A DNA stretch of 64,000 bases from Rathayibacter sp. VKM Ac-2754 (GCF_009807095.1 NZ_WUCC01000001.1:558001-622000); one strand, 5' to 3'; shown: positions 25,908 through 34,990, numbered from the stretch's first letter. Program-made: numbers and translations. Notes: generated by a model not told the origin, from the sequence alone.

Positions 25908-26839
25908 TCGTCGAGTCGCGCGGAGGCGACCTGCCGCTGCTCGCCGTCAGCACGCCCGACCTGGAGCTGGTGTTCGCGCCGACCTGCGGGGGGCGCCTCC
26001 TCTCGCTCGTCGTCGGCGGGCACGAGCTGCTCTGGCAGAACCCCGAGCTGGTCTCCTCCGCTCTGACCCCGGTCGCGCCCGTCGCCGAGTGGCCGGCCGG
26101 GACCGGCGGGATGTCGACCTGGGCGAACCTCGGCGGCTCGAAGACCTGGCCCGCACCGCAGGGCTGGTCGGGGCCGGACGAGTGGGCGGGGCCCCCGGAT
26201 CCCGTGCTCGACTCGGGCGCGTGGGCGTCGGAGTGGACCGTCGATGAGTCGTCGGTCGAGGTGGTGCTGACGAGCCCGGACGATCCGCGGTCGGGCCTCC
26301 GGGTGACGCGGCGCTTCACCATCCCGGCGGTCGGCTCGTCGTTCGGCGAGCGCGTGACGTTCGAGAACGTGTCCGCGACCGAGCGGAGGTGGGCGATCTG
26401 GGAGGTGTGCCAGGTCGCGACCGCGCCCGGCGGAGGCGTCGTCGTGCCGCACGAAGGGGAGCCGGTCGAGCTCGACCTCGGCTCGTACGAGGGCGCGGTG
26501 TCGTCGTCTCTCGAGGGGCGCGACGTCGTCCTCCCGCTCGGCACCGGAGTCGCCAAGCGCGGCTACCCGCGGGCCTCGGGATCCGTGCAGTACCGCGAGT
26601 CGTCCGGCGCCTCCCTCCGCCTCGCGACCGAGCCCGCGGCCGAGGGCGAGTGGCCCGACGGCGGCTCGAAGGTGGAGGTGTGGCTGCAGCGGCCGACGGA
26701 CGCGCCGATCGACTCGCTCGAGGGCCTGCACCCGACGGCACACCTCGTCGAGCTGGAGGTGCTGGGGCCGCTGACCGCGCTGCCGCCCGGCGGGAGCTGC
26801 GACCTCGAGATCGCGTGGTCGGCGAGCGCCGCCCCGTAG
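25904..26839 (+). CDS. DUF4380 protein, mutarotase-like
   Basis: 311 residues starting at GTG in the DUF5107 stop. The opening (LELVFAPTCGGRLLSLVVGG, HELLWQNPEL) and body (GGSKTWPAPQGWSGPDEWAG; RRFTIPAVGSSFGERVTFEN) match DUF4380, a beta-sandwich family related to aldose-1-epimerases. It probably acts on the same carbohydrate as DUF5107, perhaps as a carbohydrate-binding or epimerising subunit. No catalytic residue can be named with certainty. Confidence 0.8.
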   Translation: MIVESRGGDLPLLAVSTPDLELVFAPTCGGRLLSLVVGGHELLWQNPELVSSALTPVAPVAEWPAGTGGMSTWANLGGSKTWPAPQGWSGPDEWAGPPDPVLDSGAWASEWTVDESSVEVVLTSPDDPRSGLRVTRRFTIPAVGSSFGERVTFENVSATERRWAIWEVCQVATAPGGGVVVPHEGEPVELDLGSYEGAVSSSLEGRDVVLPLGTGVAKRGYPRASGSVQYRESSGASLRLATEPAAEGEWPDGGSKVEVWLQRPTDAPIDSLEGLHPTAHLVELEVLGPLTALPPGGSCDLEIAWSASAAP

Positions 26840-26910
26840 CGTCCTCCTGCGTGTGGTCCCGTCCTCGCTGATCGAGCCCGCAAGAAATCACCCTCCGCGT
26901 GAGGCCCTTC

Positions 26911-27040
26911 CCTCGCTGATCGAGTAGCCGCGGCACGCGGCGTATCGAGATCCACCATCGTCAGAAGTCCAGCTCGAAGGCCCGAACTGCTGAAGCTGGT
27001 CGGTCTCGATACGCCCCTGCGGGGCTACTCGACCAGCATG
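26911..27040. repeat. REPIN-like palindromic element, copy A
   Basis: Left arm GCTGATCGAGTAGCC...GGCGTATCGAGATCCACC; right arm GGTCTCGATACGCCC...GGGGCTACTCGACCAGCATG is its inverse. The roughly 50-bp centre contains the recurring TCAGAAG and GCTGAAGCTGG words. Each arm has its own GC-rich hairpin, and the whole unit is one large palindrome. A partial arm (GCTGATCGAGCC) lies just before it near 26867. Confidence 0.9.
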
Positions 27041-27101
27041 CTCGCTGCCAGAATCCCTTCTCCCCCACCACAGAGAGACCACCTCACAGGCATTGCCCCT
27101 C

Positions 27102-27231
27102 CCTCGCTGATCGAGTAGCCCGCGCAGCGGGCGTATCGAGATCCACGTCCATCAGAAGACCAGGACTTGAGCCTTCTCTGCTGAAGCTGGTGGGTCTCGA
27201 TACGCCCCTGCGGGGCTACTCGATCAGCATG
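27102..27231. repeat. REPIN-like palindromic element, copy B
   Basis: Same structure as copy A, in the same orientation, about 60 bp further on. Left arm CTGATCGAGTAGCCCGCGCA, right arm ending GGGGCTACTCGATCAGCATG. Copies A and B fill the 500-bp space between the DUF4380 and glyoxalase genes; I see no gene there. Confidence 0.9.
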
Positions 27232-27343
27232 CAAGGGCGAGGGGCGCCCTCTTTTCCCTCACCACTGAGACGCGAAGCGGCTTCGGCGCTGTCGCGCCCC
27301 GCAGCCCTTGTCGTCACGCCGGCTTCTTGCGAGGGTGGGCCGC

Positions 27344-27736
27344 ATGAGCCTCTTCATCAGCTGCCCGGTCGAGAGCGTCGAGCGCGCGACCGCCTTCTAC
27401 ACCGCCCTCGGCTGGACCCTCGATGCCGAGATGTCGAGCGAGAACACGTCGTGCTTCGCGATCGCGCCCGACCAGTACGTCATGCTCAGCAGCCGCGAGA
27501 TGTACGCGAGCGTCGGCGGCACCGAGGATCTGATCGGCGTGCCCGGCACCCCCTCGAAGGTCACTGTCTCGTTCGACCTCGGCAGCCGCGAGGCGGTCGA
27601 CGAGCTGACCGAGCGCGCGGGCGCCGCCGGCGGGCGGATCGGCGACACCGACGACTACCCCTTCATGTACCAGCGGCAGTTCGACAACCTCGACGGCTAC
27701 CACTACTCGCCGTTCTGGATGAAGCCGACCGACTGA
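27344..27736 (+). CDS. VOC/glyoxalase-fold protein
   Basis: 130 residues. MSLFISCPVESVERATAFYT then ALGWTLDAEM is the start of a vicinal-oxygen-chelate domain, and the end (FDNLDGYHYSPFWM) matches the bacterial 'glyoxalase/bleomycin resistance-like' group often annotated as extradiol dioxygenase-like. ATG 27344 has a GAGGGTGGG site. It is a single gene with no obvious partner. Function not assigned. Confidence 0.85.
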   Translation: MSLFISCPVESVERATAFYTALGWTLDAEMSSENTSCFAIAPDQYVMLSSREMYASVGGTEDLIGVPGTPSKVTVSFDLGSREAVDELTERAGAAGGRIGDTDDYPFMYQRQFDNLDGYHYSPFWMKPTD

Positions 27737-27773
27737 GAGTCGCCGCGGAGTGCGCCCGCGGTAGCGTCCTCGG

Positions 27774-28118
27774 ATGACCCTTCGAGAGGCGCTCGCGTCG
27801 GCGTTCGTCGTGACCGAGGCCGAAGGCGGGGCGCTCCTCCTCCGTCCCCGCGACGGGAGCGGACGCGCGATGGTGCTCGACGGTGCGGCGCGGGCGGCGC
27901 TCGAGACCAGGAGCGCCACCGCCGTGGCCGACGTGCTCCGGGCGATCGGCGAGGCCCGCGGCCGCGAGCACGTCCTCGTGCTGCACGGCGGGCGGATCAC
28001 TCCGTCGACGGATCCGGACTCGGTCGTCCGCGACACGGCGCCCGAGGCTCCGGCTCCCACGAGCGGGACCTGGTGCCCTACGACTAGACACGGTGTCGCT
28101 CCTCCGCCGTTAGATTGA
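27774..28118 (+). CDS. Small hypothetical protein
   Basis: 114 codons, ATG 27774. The first 85 residues have a normal composition (MTLREALASAFVVTEAEGGA; VADVLRAIGEARGREHVLVL). The tail is Pro/Thr-rich and runs to 8 bp before the sensor kinase, across its likely promoter, so the C-terminus is doubtful. No family recognised. Confidence 0.45.
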   Translation: MTLREALASAFVVTEAEGGALLLRPRDGSGRAMVLDGAARAALETRSATAVADVLRAIGEARGREHVLVLHGGRITPSTDPDSVVRDTAPEAPAPTSGTWCPTTRHGVAPPPLD

Positions 28119-28125
28119 AAGGGAG

Positions 28126-29394
28126 ATGACAGTCGACCCGGATTCGCGCGCGTGGCAGCGGTCGCCGGTGACGGCGGACCAGCGGAAGGTCGACGCCGCG
28201 ACCGCCGCCGTCCTCTTCGGCGCGTCGATCCTCTCGCTCGTGCTCGGCCGCGCGATCGGGATGTGGCCGGATCCGGCCGAGCCGCTGCCGAGCATCGGCC
28301 TCCTCGCCCTCGTGACGCTCCCGCTCGCGTTCCGCCGCGTGCAGCCCGTGGCCGCGCTCGCCGTCACGAGCGCCGCGTTCGTCCTCGCCGGGGAGCTGCG
28401 GGTCCCCGAGGTGACCATCACCAATATCGCCCTCTTCATGGCGCTCTACAGCGTCGGGGCGTGGGACCCGAACCGGTCGCGGGCGACCTGGGCGCGCGGG
28501 CTGCTCGTCACCGCGATGGGGATCTGGCTGATGATCACCTTCTTCCGCGCGAGCACCCAGGATCTCGACTTCGACGGCGAGGGGATCGGCGCGCTGACCC
28601 CGGTCGCCGCGTACATGCTCCAGCAGGTCCTGGTCAACGTCCTCTACTTCGCCGGAGCCTGGTGGTTCGGCGAGCACGCCTGGTCGTCGGCGCGCCAGCG
28701 GGCGCTGACCGACTTCCGCACGCAGCAGCTCGAGGACGAGCAGTCGAAGGTCGCCCGCCAGGCGATCACGATCGAGCGCCTGCGCATCGCGCGCGAGCTG
28801 CACGACGCGGTCGCCCACCACGTCTCGCTGATGGGGGTCCAGGCCGCGGCGGCGAGGACCCTGCTCGGCACCGACCCCGACCGGGCGCGCGGGCAGCTCG
28901 TGGCCCTCGAGGACTCGTCGCGGGCGGCCGTCAGCGAGCTGTACCAGCTGCTCGGCACCCTCCGCGACGAGGAGTCGGCCCTCGGACCGGTCACCGCCTC
29001 CCTCGACCTCGACGCGCTCGACGCGCTGGTCGAGGACGCCGTCGCGGCGGGCCTCCGGGTCTCGCTCGAGCGGGTCGGCGAGCCGTTCGAGGTGCCGGCG
29101 ACAGTGGGGCTCAACCTCTACCGCATCGCCCAGGAGTCGCTGACCAACGTCCTCAAGCACGCCGGCCCGGGCACCCGCGCGAGCGTGCACGTGCGCTACG
29201 ACGAGGATTCCGTCGAGCTCGAGGTGGCCGACGACGGGCTCGGCCGCCCCGGTCCGCGTCAGCGCAGCGGCGGCCTCGGCCTGCTCGGCATGCGCGAGCG
29301 CGCCGCGACCCTCGACGGCGCCTTCGAGGCGGCGCCGCGCGCGGGCTCCGGCTGGGTCGTCCGGGTCACCGTGCCGCTGGGGGTCCGGGTATGA
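28126..29394 (+). CDS. Sensor histidine kinase (HisKA_3/NarL-type)
   Basis: 422 residues. About five hydrophobic helices in residues 25-190 anchor it in the membrane with very little extracytoplasmic domain, so it may sense membrane state. The dimerisation/phosphoacceptor motif is RIARELHDAVAHHVSLMGVQ (His in ELHD). The ATPase domain has an N box (QESLTNVLKHAG) and G box (GGLGLLGMRERAATLDG). GAAAGGGAG precedes the ATG, and the stop overlaps the response regulator ATG. It likely controls the ABC exporter genes directly downstream, as in many actinobacterial antibiotic- or envelope-stress loci. Confidence 0.94.
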   Translation: MTVDPDSRAWQRSPVTADQRKVDAATAAVLFGASILSLVLGRAIGMWPDPAEPLPSIGLLALVTLPLAFRRVQPVAALAVTSAAFVLAGELRVPEVTITNIALFMALYSVGAWDPNRSRATWARGLLVTAMGIWLMITFFRASTQDLDFDGEGIGALTPVAAYMLQQVLVNVLYFAGAWWFGEHAWSSARQRALTDFRTQQLEDEQSKVARQAITIERLRIARELHDAVAHHVSLMGVQAAAARTLLGTDPDRARGQLVALEDSSRAAVSELYQLLGTLRDEESALGPVTASLDLDALDALVEDAVAAGLRVSLERVGEPFEVPATVGLNLYRIAQESLTNVLKHAGPGTRASVHVRYDEDSVELEVADDGLGRPGPRQRSGGLGLLGMRERAATLDGAFEAAPRAGSGWVVRVTVPLGVRV

Positions 29395-30065
29395 GCGACG
29401 AGCGCGCCGTCCGGGTCGTCCTCGTCGACGACCACGCGCTGATGCGGCAGGGCATCAGCACCATCCTCTCGGCGCAGCCCGGCATCGAGGTCGTGGGCGA
29501 GGCCTCCAGCGGCGAGGAGGCGCTCGAGGTCGTGGCGATGGCCCGCCCCGACGTGGTCTGCATGGACGTCGAGATGCCGGGCATCGGCGGACTCGAGGCG
29601 ACCCGCCGGCTGCTCGCCGATCCGGAGGAGACCGCCCGGGTGCTCGTGCTCACGACCTTCGAGCGCGAGGACTACCTGCTCGAGGCCCTCGACGCCGGTG
29701 CGAGCGGATTCCTGCTGAAGAACTCGCCTCCCGAGAACCTGGTCTACGGCGTGCGCGCGATCGCGGCCGGGGAGGCGCTGCTCGCGCCCGAGCTGACCCG
29801 CGCGGTCATCGAGCGCGCCGTCGCCCGCGACCGGGGCCGCACCTCCGCTCTGCCGCCGGGCGCCGTGCCCGAGCAGCTGACCCGGCGCGAGGCCGAGGTG
29901 CTTCGGCTGATGGCGCAGGGGCTCTCGAACGACGAGATCGCCGAGCAGCTCCTCGTCGGCCGCGCGACGGTGAAGACCCACGTCTCGAACGTGCTGCTGA
30001 AGCTCGCGCTGCGCGACCGGGTGCAGGCCGTCGCCTACGCCTACCGGTCCGGTCTGGTCGACTGA
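29391..30065 (+). CDS. NarL/LuxR family response regulator
   Basis: 224 residues; ATG in the ATGA overlap with the kinase. The receiver domain has acidic pocket DDH near residue 13 and phospho-Asp in CMDVEMPGIGGLEAT, Thr in VLVLTTFERED and Lys in SGFLLKNSPPE. The C-terminal LuxR helix-turn-helix is LTRREAEVLRLMAQGLSNDE then VGRATVKTHVSNVLLKL. Cognate partner of the kinase upstream. Confidence 0.95.
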   Translation: MSDERAVRVVLVDDHALMRQGISTILSAQPGIEVVGEASSGEEALEVVAMARPDVVCMDVEMPGIGGLEATRRLLADPEETARVLVLTTFEREDYLLEALDAGASGFLLKNSPPENLVYGVRAIAAGEALLAPELTRAVIERAVARDRGRTSALPPGAVPEQLTRREAEVLRLMAQGLSNDEIAEQLLVGRATVKTHVSNVLLKLALRDRVQAVAYAYRSGLVD

Positions 30066-30184
30066 CTCCTCCTCTCGCCGCGGACTCCGCCCGGAGGCGG
30101 AGGAGCGGCGTCACCCCCGGGCCGGAAGCGCTCGGCACGGCCCGCTCGTAGCGTGGAGGCATCGCCCAGGCCCGAGGAGGTCGC

Positions 30185-31108
30185 ATGCTCAGCGTGCACA
30201 ACATCAGTCGCAGCTACGGAGCCCATCGCGCCGTCGACGACGTCAGCTTCGACGTGGGCCGGGGGCGCCTCACCGGCTTCGTCGGCGGCAACGGCGCGGG
30301 CAAGACCACGACGATGCGGATGATCCTGGGGGTCCTGCGCCCCGACTCCGGCACTGTGACGCTCGACGGCTCGCCCGTCGGCCAGGCCGCGCTGCACGGC
30401 TTCGGCTACATGCCGGAGGAACGGGGCCTCTACCCGAAGATGGAGATCGGCGAGCAGCTGGCCTACCTCGCGCGGCTGCACGGCATCGAGAAGGCGACGG
30501 CCGTCCAGCGCGCCGACGACCTGCTCGAGCGCCTCGGCCTCATCGAGCGCCGACGCGACAAGCTCGAGGCCCTCTCGCTCGGCAACCAGCAGCGCGTGCA
30601 GGTGGCCGCGGCGCTCGTGCACGACCCCGACGTGCTCGTCATGGACGAGCCCTTCTCGGGGCTCGACCCGCTCGCCGTCGACGAGGTCGTCGCGGTGATC
30701 GCCGAGCACGCCGCGCGGGGCATCCCCGTGCTGTTCTCCTCCCACCAGCTCGACGTGGTCGAGCGCCTGTGCGATGACCTCGTGATCATCGCCGGCGGCC
30801 AGGTGAAGGCGGCGGGCTCTCGGGAGGATCTGCGCGAGCAGTACTCGAGCGACCGCTGGTCGCTCGAGATGACCGGCGACGCGGGCTGGATCCGCGGAGT
30901 GCCGGGCGTCGAGGTCGTGGAGCTCGCCGGCACGAGCGCGCTGTTCCACGCCGACTCGGCGGCCGCCGACGTCGTGCTCCGCGCGGCGGTCGAGCGGGGA
31001 ACGGTGTCGTCGTTCCGGCCGGTGCGGCCGACCCTCGGCGAGATCTTCCGGGACATCGTGGTGGCTGCGCCCTCGGGCGCCGAGGAGAAGGTGGCGGTGG
31101 CGCGATGA
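30185..31108 (+). CDS. ABC transporter ATP-binding protein
   Basis: 307 residues. Walker A GGNGAGKTTTMRMI, Q-loop in GYMPEERGLYP, signature LSLGNQQRVQVAAAL (degenerate LSLGN), Walker B VLVMDEPFSGLDPLAV and H-loop FSSHQLD. The C-terminal 80 residues are the extension typical of ABC-2/NatA-type exporters. GAGGAGGTCGC precedes ATG 30185. It overlaps the permease by 4 bp. It probably exports a drug, peptide or Na+-like substrate under two-component control. Confidence 0.95.
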   Translation: MLSVHNISRSYGAHRAVDDVSFDVGRGRLTGFVGGNGAGKTTTMRMILGVLRPDSGTVTLDGSPVGQAALHGFGYMPEERGLYPKMEIGEQLAYLARLHGIEKATAVQRADDLLERLGLIERRRDKLEALSLGNQQRVQVAAALVHDPDVLVMDEPFSGLDPLAVDEVVAVIAEHAARGIPVLFSSHQLDVVERLCDDLVIIAGGQVKAAGSREDLREQYSSDRWSLEMTGDAGWIRGVPGVEVVELAGTSALFHADSAAADVVLRAAVERGTVSSFRPVRPTLGEIFRDIVVAAPSGAEEKVAVAR

Positions 31109-32217
31109 GCACCGGCAGAACGACGAACGACGACGCCCGCCTGGGCACCTGGGGCGCGACCCTGCTGGTCGCCGAGCGCGAGATCCTGTCGCAGGTCCGC
31201 TCGAAGGCGTTCCTCATCTCGACGGTGATCACGCTCGCGCTGGTCATCGGCGGGATCGTGCTCTCGAGCGTGCTGGGGAACCGCGCGGTCGAGGCGACCC
31301 CGGTGGCCGTCGTCGGGTCGGTGCCCGCCGCGGTCGGCGACTCCGACGCCCTCGACGTCACCGACGTCGCGACCCGCGGAGAGGCCGAGGAGCTGGTCCG
31401 CTCCGGATCGGTCGACGCGGCGCTCGTCCCCGACGACTCCGCGATCGGCTTCTCGCTGATCGCCCTCGACGAGGCGCCGGACGACCTCGTCTCGGCCCTC
31501 TCGGTCAGCCCCGAGGTCGAGCTCCTCGACCCCTCCGAGACCCCCTCGGGCCTGCGCGCCCTGATCGGCCTCGCCTTCGGGCTGGTCTTCATGATCGCGG
31601 TGATCGGCTCGGGCGCGACCATCATGCAGAACACCGTCCAGGAGAAGCAGTCGCGCATCGTCGAGATCCTGCTCGCCGCGGTCCCCGCTCGCGCGCTGCT
31701 GGCCGGCAAGATCCTCGGCAACTCGGTGATCGGAGTGGGCACCGCCGCCGCCATCGCGGCCGCGTCGGCGCTCGGTCTCGCGATCACCGGCCAGACCGAG
31801 CTGCTCGATCTGCTCTCGGCGCCGCTGATCTGGTTCGTCGTCTTCTTCGTCTTCGGGTTCGTGCTGGTCGCGAGCGTCTTCGCCGCCGGCGCTGCCCTCG
31901 TGTCGCGGCAGGAGGACACCGGCGCGGTGATGACGCCCGCGATGATGCTCGTGATGGTCCCGTACTTCGGAGTCGTCTTCTTCGGCGACAACCCGCTCGT
32001 CATGGGGATCCTGTCGTACATCCCGTTCAGCGCCCCGGTCGCGATGCCCGTCAGGCTGTTCTTCGGCGAGGCGGAGTGGTGGGAGCCGCTCGTCTCGCTC
32101 GCCCTCCTCGTCGTCGCGACCGCGGCCGTGATGGCCGTCGCGAGCACGATCTACACGAATTCGCTGCTCCGGATGGGCTCGCGCGTCAGCCTCCGCGAGG
32201 CCCTCAAGGCGAACTGA
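31105..32217 (+). CDS. ABC-2 type permease (NatB-like)
   Basis: 370 residues. One N-terminal helix (FLISTVITLALVIGGIVLSS), a 130-residue extracytoplasmic domain, then five or six helices beginning ALIGLAFGLVFMIAVIGSGA and including the conserved VQEKQSRIVEILLAAVPARA cytoplasmic loop. This is the NatB/ABC2_membrane_3 plan. It starts in the ATGA overlap with its ATPase. Confidence 0.93.
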   Translation: MSTGRTTNDDARLGTWGATLLVAEREILSQVRSKAFLISTVITLALVIGGIVLSSVLGNRAVEATPVAVVGSVPAAVGDSDALDVTDVATRGEAEELVRSGSVDAALVPDDSAIGFSLIALDEAPDDLVSALSVSPEVELLDPSETPSGLRALIGLAFGLVFMIAVIGSGATIMQNTVQEKQSRIVEILLAAVPARALLAGKILGNSVIGVGTAAAIAAASALGLAITGQTELLDLLSAPLIWFVVFFVFGFVLVASVFAAGAALVSRQEDTGAVMTPAMMLVMVPYFGVVFFGDNPLVMGILSYIPFSAPVAMPVRLFFGEAEWWEPLVSLALLVVATAAVMAVASTIYTNSLLRMGSRVSLREALKAN

Positions 32218-32237
32218 GCCGCTCGGCCCGGACGCCG

Positions 32238-32529
32238 AGAGCCGGGTCTCGATACGCCGCCTCCGGCGGCTGCGGGCTCGACCAGCGAGCTCGCGCGGGT
32301 CGCTCTGCTCCAGCCAGTGGAGTCGTCCTTCGCTGATCGAGTCGCTTCCTGCGTGTGGTCCCTGCCTGCTGATCGAGTAGCCCGCGCAGCGGGCGTATCG
32401 AGATCCACCAGCGCCAGAAGTCCCGATCAGAAGCCCGATCTGCTGAAGCTGGCGGGTCTCGATACTCGAATGGCGCAACGCGGCCTCGCCGCTCGAGACG
32501 CCGCCTCGGGCGGCTACTCGACCAGCAGG
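32238..32529. repeat. Cluster of REPIN-like arms, one full and several partial copies
   Basis: A lone right arm lies at about 32245-32290, a degenerate left arm near 32332, and a longer unit at 32368-32529 (left arm CTGATCGAGTAGCCCGCGCA; right part with an additional inserted arm, CTCGATACTCGAATGGCG and CTCGAGACGCCGCCTC, before GGCTACTCGACCAGCAGG). The cluster fills the 517-bp gap after the ABC permease. Downstream of it (32530-32734) I see only the lipoprotein promoter region. Confidence 0.85.
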
Positions 32530-32734
32530 CTTGCGCGCTCCCACCGACCCCGGCCGATCGATCCGTCACAGACGCACCGTGCAGCGCACTGAGACGGAGC
32601 ATCTTCGCCGGATCGATCCGCGAGCAGTGCGCCCGTTGCGCTGGCGGCGGGCCCGATCAGCAGGGCGCGGGCCGAGCGCAGGAGGTCGCTTCTCGTCGGA
32701 GTCGTAGAGTGAGCCGGAGCGACGGGGGGCCGCT

Positions 32735-33160
32735 GTGCATCGTGAAGCGTGGAGTCAGAGGCGCACGACAGCGAGGATCGCCACAGTCGTGGCGGTGCTC
32801 CCACTGCTCGCCGGCTGCGTCGAGCAGAACGCGACCACGTTCTCCGACTACGACCGCGTTCAGGAGCAGCGGGACGTCCTCCCCTTCCTCGGCAGGGTCG
32901 GCGAAGGGCTCGATCCGGAGACGGTCCGCTACGCCGGAACGGTCGACGGACTCGACGTCTACGTGGCGAGCGGGATCGACAGCGGGAGTCACTGCGTCGT
33001 CGTCCACTCCGACGACGGATTGGAGAGCGGCTGCGGAGACACGGTGTCGAAGCAGAACGAGTGGACCGTGCGCATCCACCCGGACGGCGCGGTTCCCGAG
33101 GACGCCACAGGAGACGACTGGACGCAGCTCGGCGAGAACCTCTCGGTGCGCGCGGGATGA
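32735..33160 (+). CDS. Putative lipoprotein
   Basis: 141 residues. The N-terminus is basic, then hydrophobic with lipobox LLAGC (IATVVAVLPLLAGCVEQN). The mature part is about 115 residues, acidic, with one Cys pair (HCVVV...SGCGD). The GTG 32735 start has a GGGGGG-type site. No domain recognised. It sits alone between repeat clusters. Confidence 0.75.
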   Translation: MHREAWSQRRTTARIATVVAVLPLLAGCVEQNATTFSDYDRVQEQRDVLPFLGRVGEGLDPETVRYAGTVDGLDVYVASGIDSGSHCVVVHSDDGLESGCGDTVSKQNEWTVRIHPDGAVPEDATGDDWTQLGENLSVRAG

Positions 33161-33188
33161 CGAGCGATCCCCACCCTGGCCTGAATGC

Positions 33189-33360
33189 ATGGGAGCCCCG
33201 GTCGATCTCGTCACGCGGCGGCTCCGCCTGCGCCCTCTCACGACGGACGACGAGTCGGCGGTCACGGCCTACCGGGCAGACCGGCACGCGTCCCGTCACC
33301 TCGGGCATCCGCCGCTGGAGGAGGGGCAGTTCGCGCGCGAACCGGGCCACCGCCGCTTCC
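33189..33360 (+). pseudogene. GNAT acetyltransferase gene cut off by a repeat element
   Basis: ATG 33189 opens MGAPVDLVTRRLRLRPLTTD, then DESAVTAYRADRHASRHLGH and PPLEEGQFAR. This is the N-terminal 55-60 residues of a RimJ/RimL-like GNAT acetyltransferase. At about 33356 the frame passes into a REPIN-like element (CGCTGATCGAG...) and the rest of the GNAT domain, including the acetyl-CoA loop, is missing from the window. The gene is therefore truncated. Confidence 0.65.
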
Positions 33361-33620
33361 TCGCTGATCGAGCCCGCAGCCCGCGGAGCCGGCGTATCGA
33401 GAACAACCAGCGTCAGAAGTGCGGATCTGACGACCGCTCTGCTGACGCTGGTCGGTCTCCAAGGAGAAGTCACCCCACGGGTGTGGCTGCAAGCTCGCTG
33501 ATCGAGTAGCCCGCGCAGCAGGCGTATCGAGATCCACCTCGTCAGAAGTCCAGGTCAGAAGGCCGATCTCCTGAAGTTGCCGGGTCTCGATACGCCCCTG
33601 CGGGGCTACTCGACCAGCAT
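33356..33620. repeat. Two REPIN-like elements in tandem
   Basis: A degenerate copy (33356-33457: GCTGATCGAGCCCGCAGCCC, CGTATCGAGAACAACC, then GCTGACGCTGGTCGGTCTCC without the final arm) directly follows the GNAT fragment. A full copy (33491-33620) follows, with left arm CTGATCGAGTAGCCCGCGCA and right arm GGGGCTACTCGACCAGCATG. Confidence 0.88.
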
Positions 33621-33666
33621 GGAAGGCGAGCCGCACCGACTCCTCCCTCACCAGTCGACCCCGGAG

Positions 33667-34956
33667 TCACTCCGTCGGGCGGAAGAACTCCTCGATCACC
33701 GTCGCCAGCGCGACCAGGTCGTCGACGTGCGCGAGCTCGCGCGCGGAGTGCATCGAGAGCAGCGGCACGCCCACGTCGACGGTCGCGATCCCGAGCCGGG
33801 TCGCGGTGAGCGGCCCGATCGTCGAGCCGCACGGGACGGTGTTGTTCGAGACGAACTCCTGGTACTCGACGCCGGCCCGGGCGCAGAGGCCGGCCCAGAG
33901 CGCCGCGCCCCGCGCATCGGTCGCGTAGCGCTGCGAGGCGTTGATCTTGAGCAGCGGACCCCCGCCCGCCACCGGCTGGTTCACCGGGTCGTGCTTCTCG
34001 GGGTAGTTCGGGTGCACCGAGTGCCCCGCGTCCGCCGAGAGGCACCACGACCCGGCGATCGCCCGGGCGCGCTCGTCGACGCCGGCCCCGAGCGCCGCGC
34101 CGATCCGGTTCAGCACGTCCTCGAGGAACGGGCCGCTCGCGCCGGAGCGGGTCGCCGAGCCGAGCTCTTCGTGGTCGAACGCGGCGAGCACGCTGATGTG
34201 GCCCGACGCCGGCTGCGGCCCGGAGCTCGCGGCGAGCAGCGCGACGAGACCGGCGTGCACGGAGCTGAGGTCGTCCATGCGGCCGGCGGCGAAGAGCGCG
34301 TCGTCGAGGCCGAAGCGTCGGGGCGGCTGCGTGTCGGCGGTGACGAGGTCGTAGCCGACGACGTCCGAGGCGTCGTCGAGCCCGGCCCGGGCGGCCAGCA
34401 GACCGAGCAGGTCGACGTCCGCGGCGTCGCCCACGCCGAGCACCGGGACGGTGTGCTTCTGCCGGTCGAGCGTCAGGCCGTCGTTCACCTCGCGGTCGAG
34501 GTGGACGGCGAGCTGGGGGATGCGCAGGAACGGGCCCGTGCGCACGAGCAGCTCCGCACCGTCGCGCGTCACGAGGCGGCCGGCCAGCTCGAGCTCGCGG
34601 TCGAGCCACGAGTTGAGCAGCGGACCGCCGTAGATCTCGACGCCGGCCTGCAGCCAGCCCTTCGAGCCGATCGTCGCCTTCGGCTTGACCTTGAAGCCCG
34701 GCGAGTCGGTGTGCGCGCCCAGGATGCGGAACGGCGTCAGCGCGTCGGCCTCCGCCGGCAGGTGCCAGGCGATGACGGCTCCGTCGCGGACCACGACGTA
34801 GCGACCGGGTGCGGTGGGCCACGCCTGCGTCTCGTCCACTCCCGCGAATCCGGCGGCCCCGAGCCGCCGCGCCGTCTCTGCCGCGGCGTGGTACGAGGAG
34901 GGGGAGGCCGTGAGGAACTCGGCGAAGTCGGCGATGTGGTCGGCGCGATCGGTCAT
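33667..34956 (-). CDS. M18 family aminopeptidase
   Basis: 429-residue zinc aminopeptidase. Metal-ligand motifs of the family: GAHTDSPGF near residue 85, later AFDHEELGSATRSGA and, at the end, GVPLLSMHSARELAHVDDLV. IYGGPLLNSWLDREL is also characteristic. ATG 34956 follows TGGAGC; an upstream ATG at 34971 lacks a good site. It cleaves acidic or neutral N-terminal residues in the cytoplasm. Single gene. Confidence 0.95.
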   Translation of the reverse strand: MTDRADHIADFAEFLTASPSSYHAAAETARRLGAAGFAGVDETQAWPTAPGRYVVVRDGAVIAWHLPAEADALTPFRILGAHTDSPGFKVKPKATIGSKGWLQAGVEIYGGPLLNSWLDRELELAGRLVTRDGAELLVRTGPFLRIPQLAVHLDREVNDGLTLDRQKHTVPVLGVGDAADVDLLGLLAARAGLDDASDVVGYDLVTADTQPPRRFGLDDALFAAGRMDDLSSVHAGLVALLAASSGPQPASGHISVLAAFDHEELGSATRSGASGPFLEDVLNRIGAALGAGVDERARAIAGSWCLSADAGHSVHPNYPEKHDPVNQPVAGGGPLLKINASQRYATDARGAALWAGLCARAGVEYQEFVSNNTVPCGSTIGPLTATRLGIATVDVGVPLLSMHSARELAHVDDLVALATVIEEFFRPTE

Positions 34957-34990
34957 CGCTCCAGTGAACACCCCCGCGGCGCCCGGCCCG

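Noticed and set aside
26911-27231. CRISPR array
   Set aside because: The repeats are palindromic 130-bp units without regular spacers, and no cas genes are present.
30463-32544. A 693-codon minus-strand frame over the ABC exporter genes
   Set aside because: It is antisense to two complete ABC genes and begins inside repeat sequence; the translation is His/Arg/Asp-rich.
32709-33160. Overlapping alternative frames over the lipoprotein gene
   Set aside because: Only the frame from 32735 has a lipobox signal and normal amino acid composition; the others are Arg-rich.
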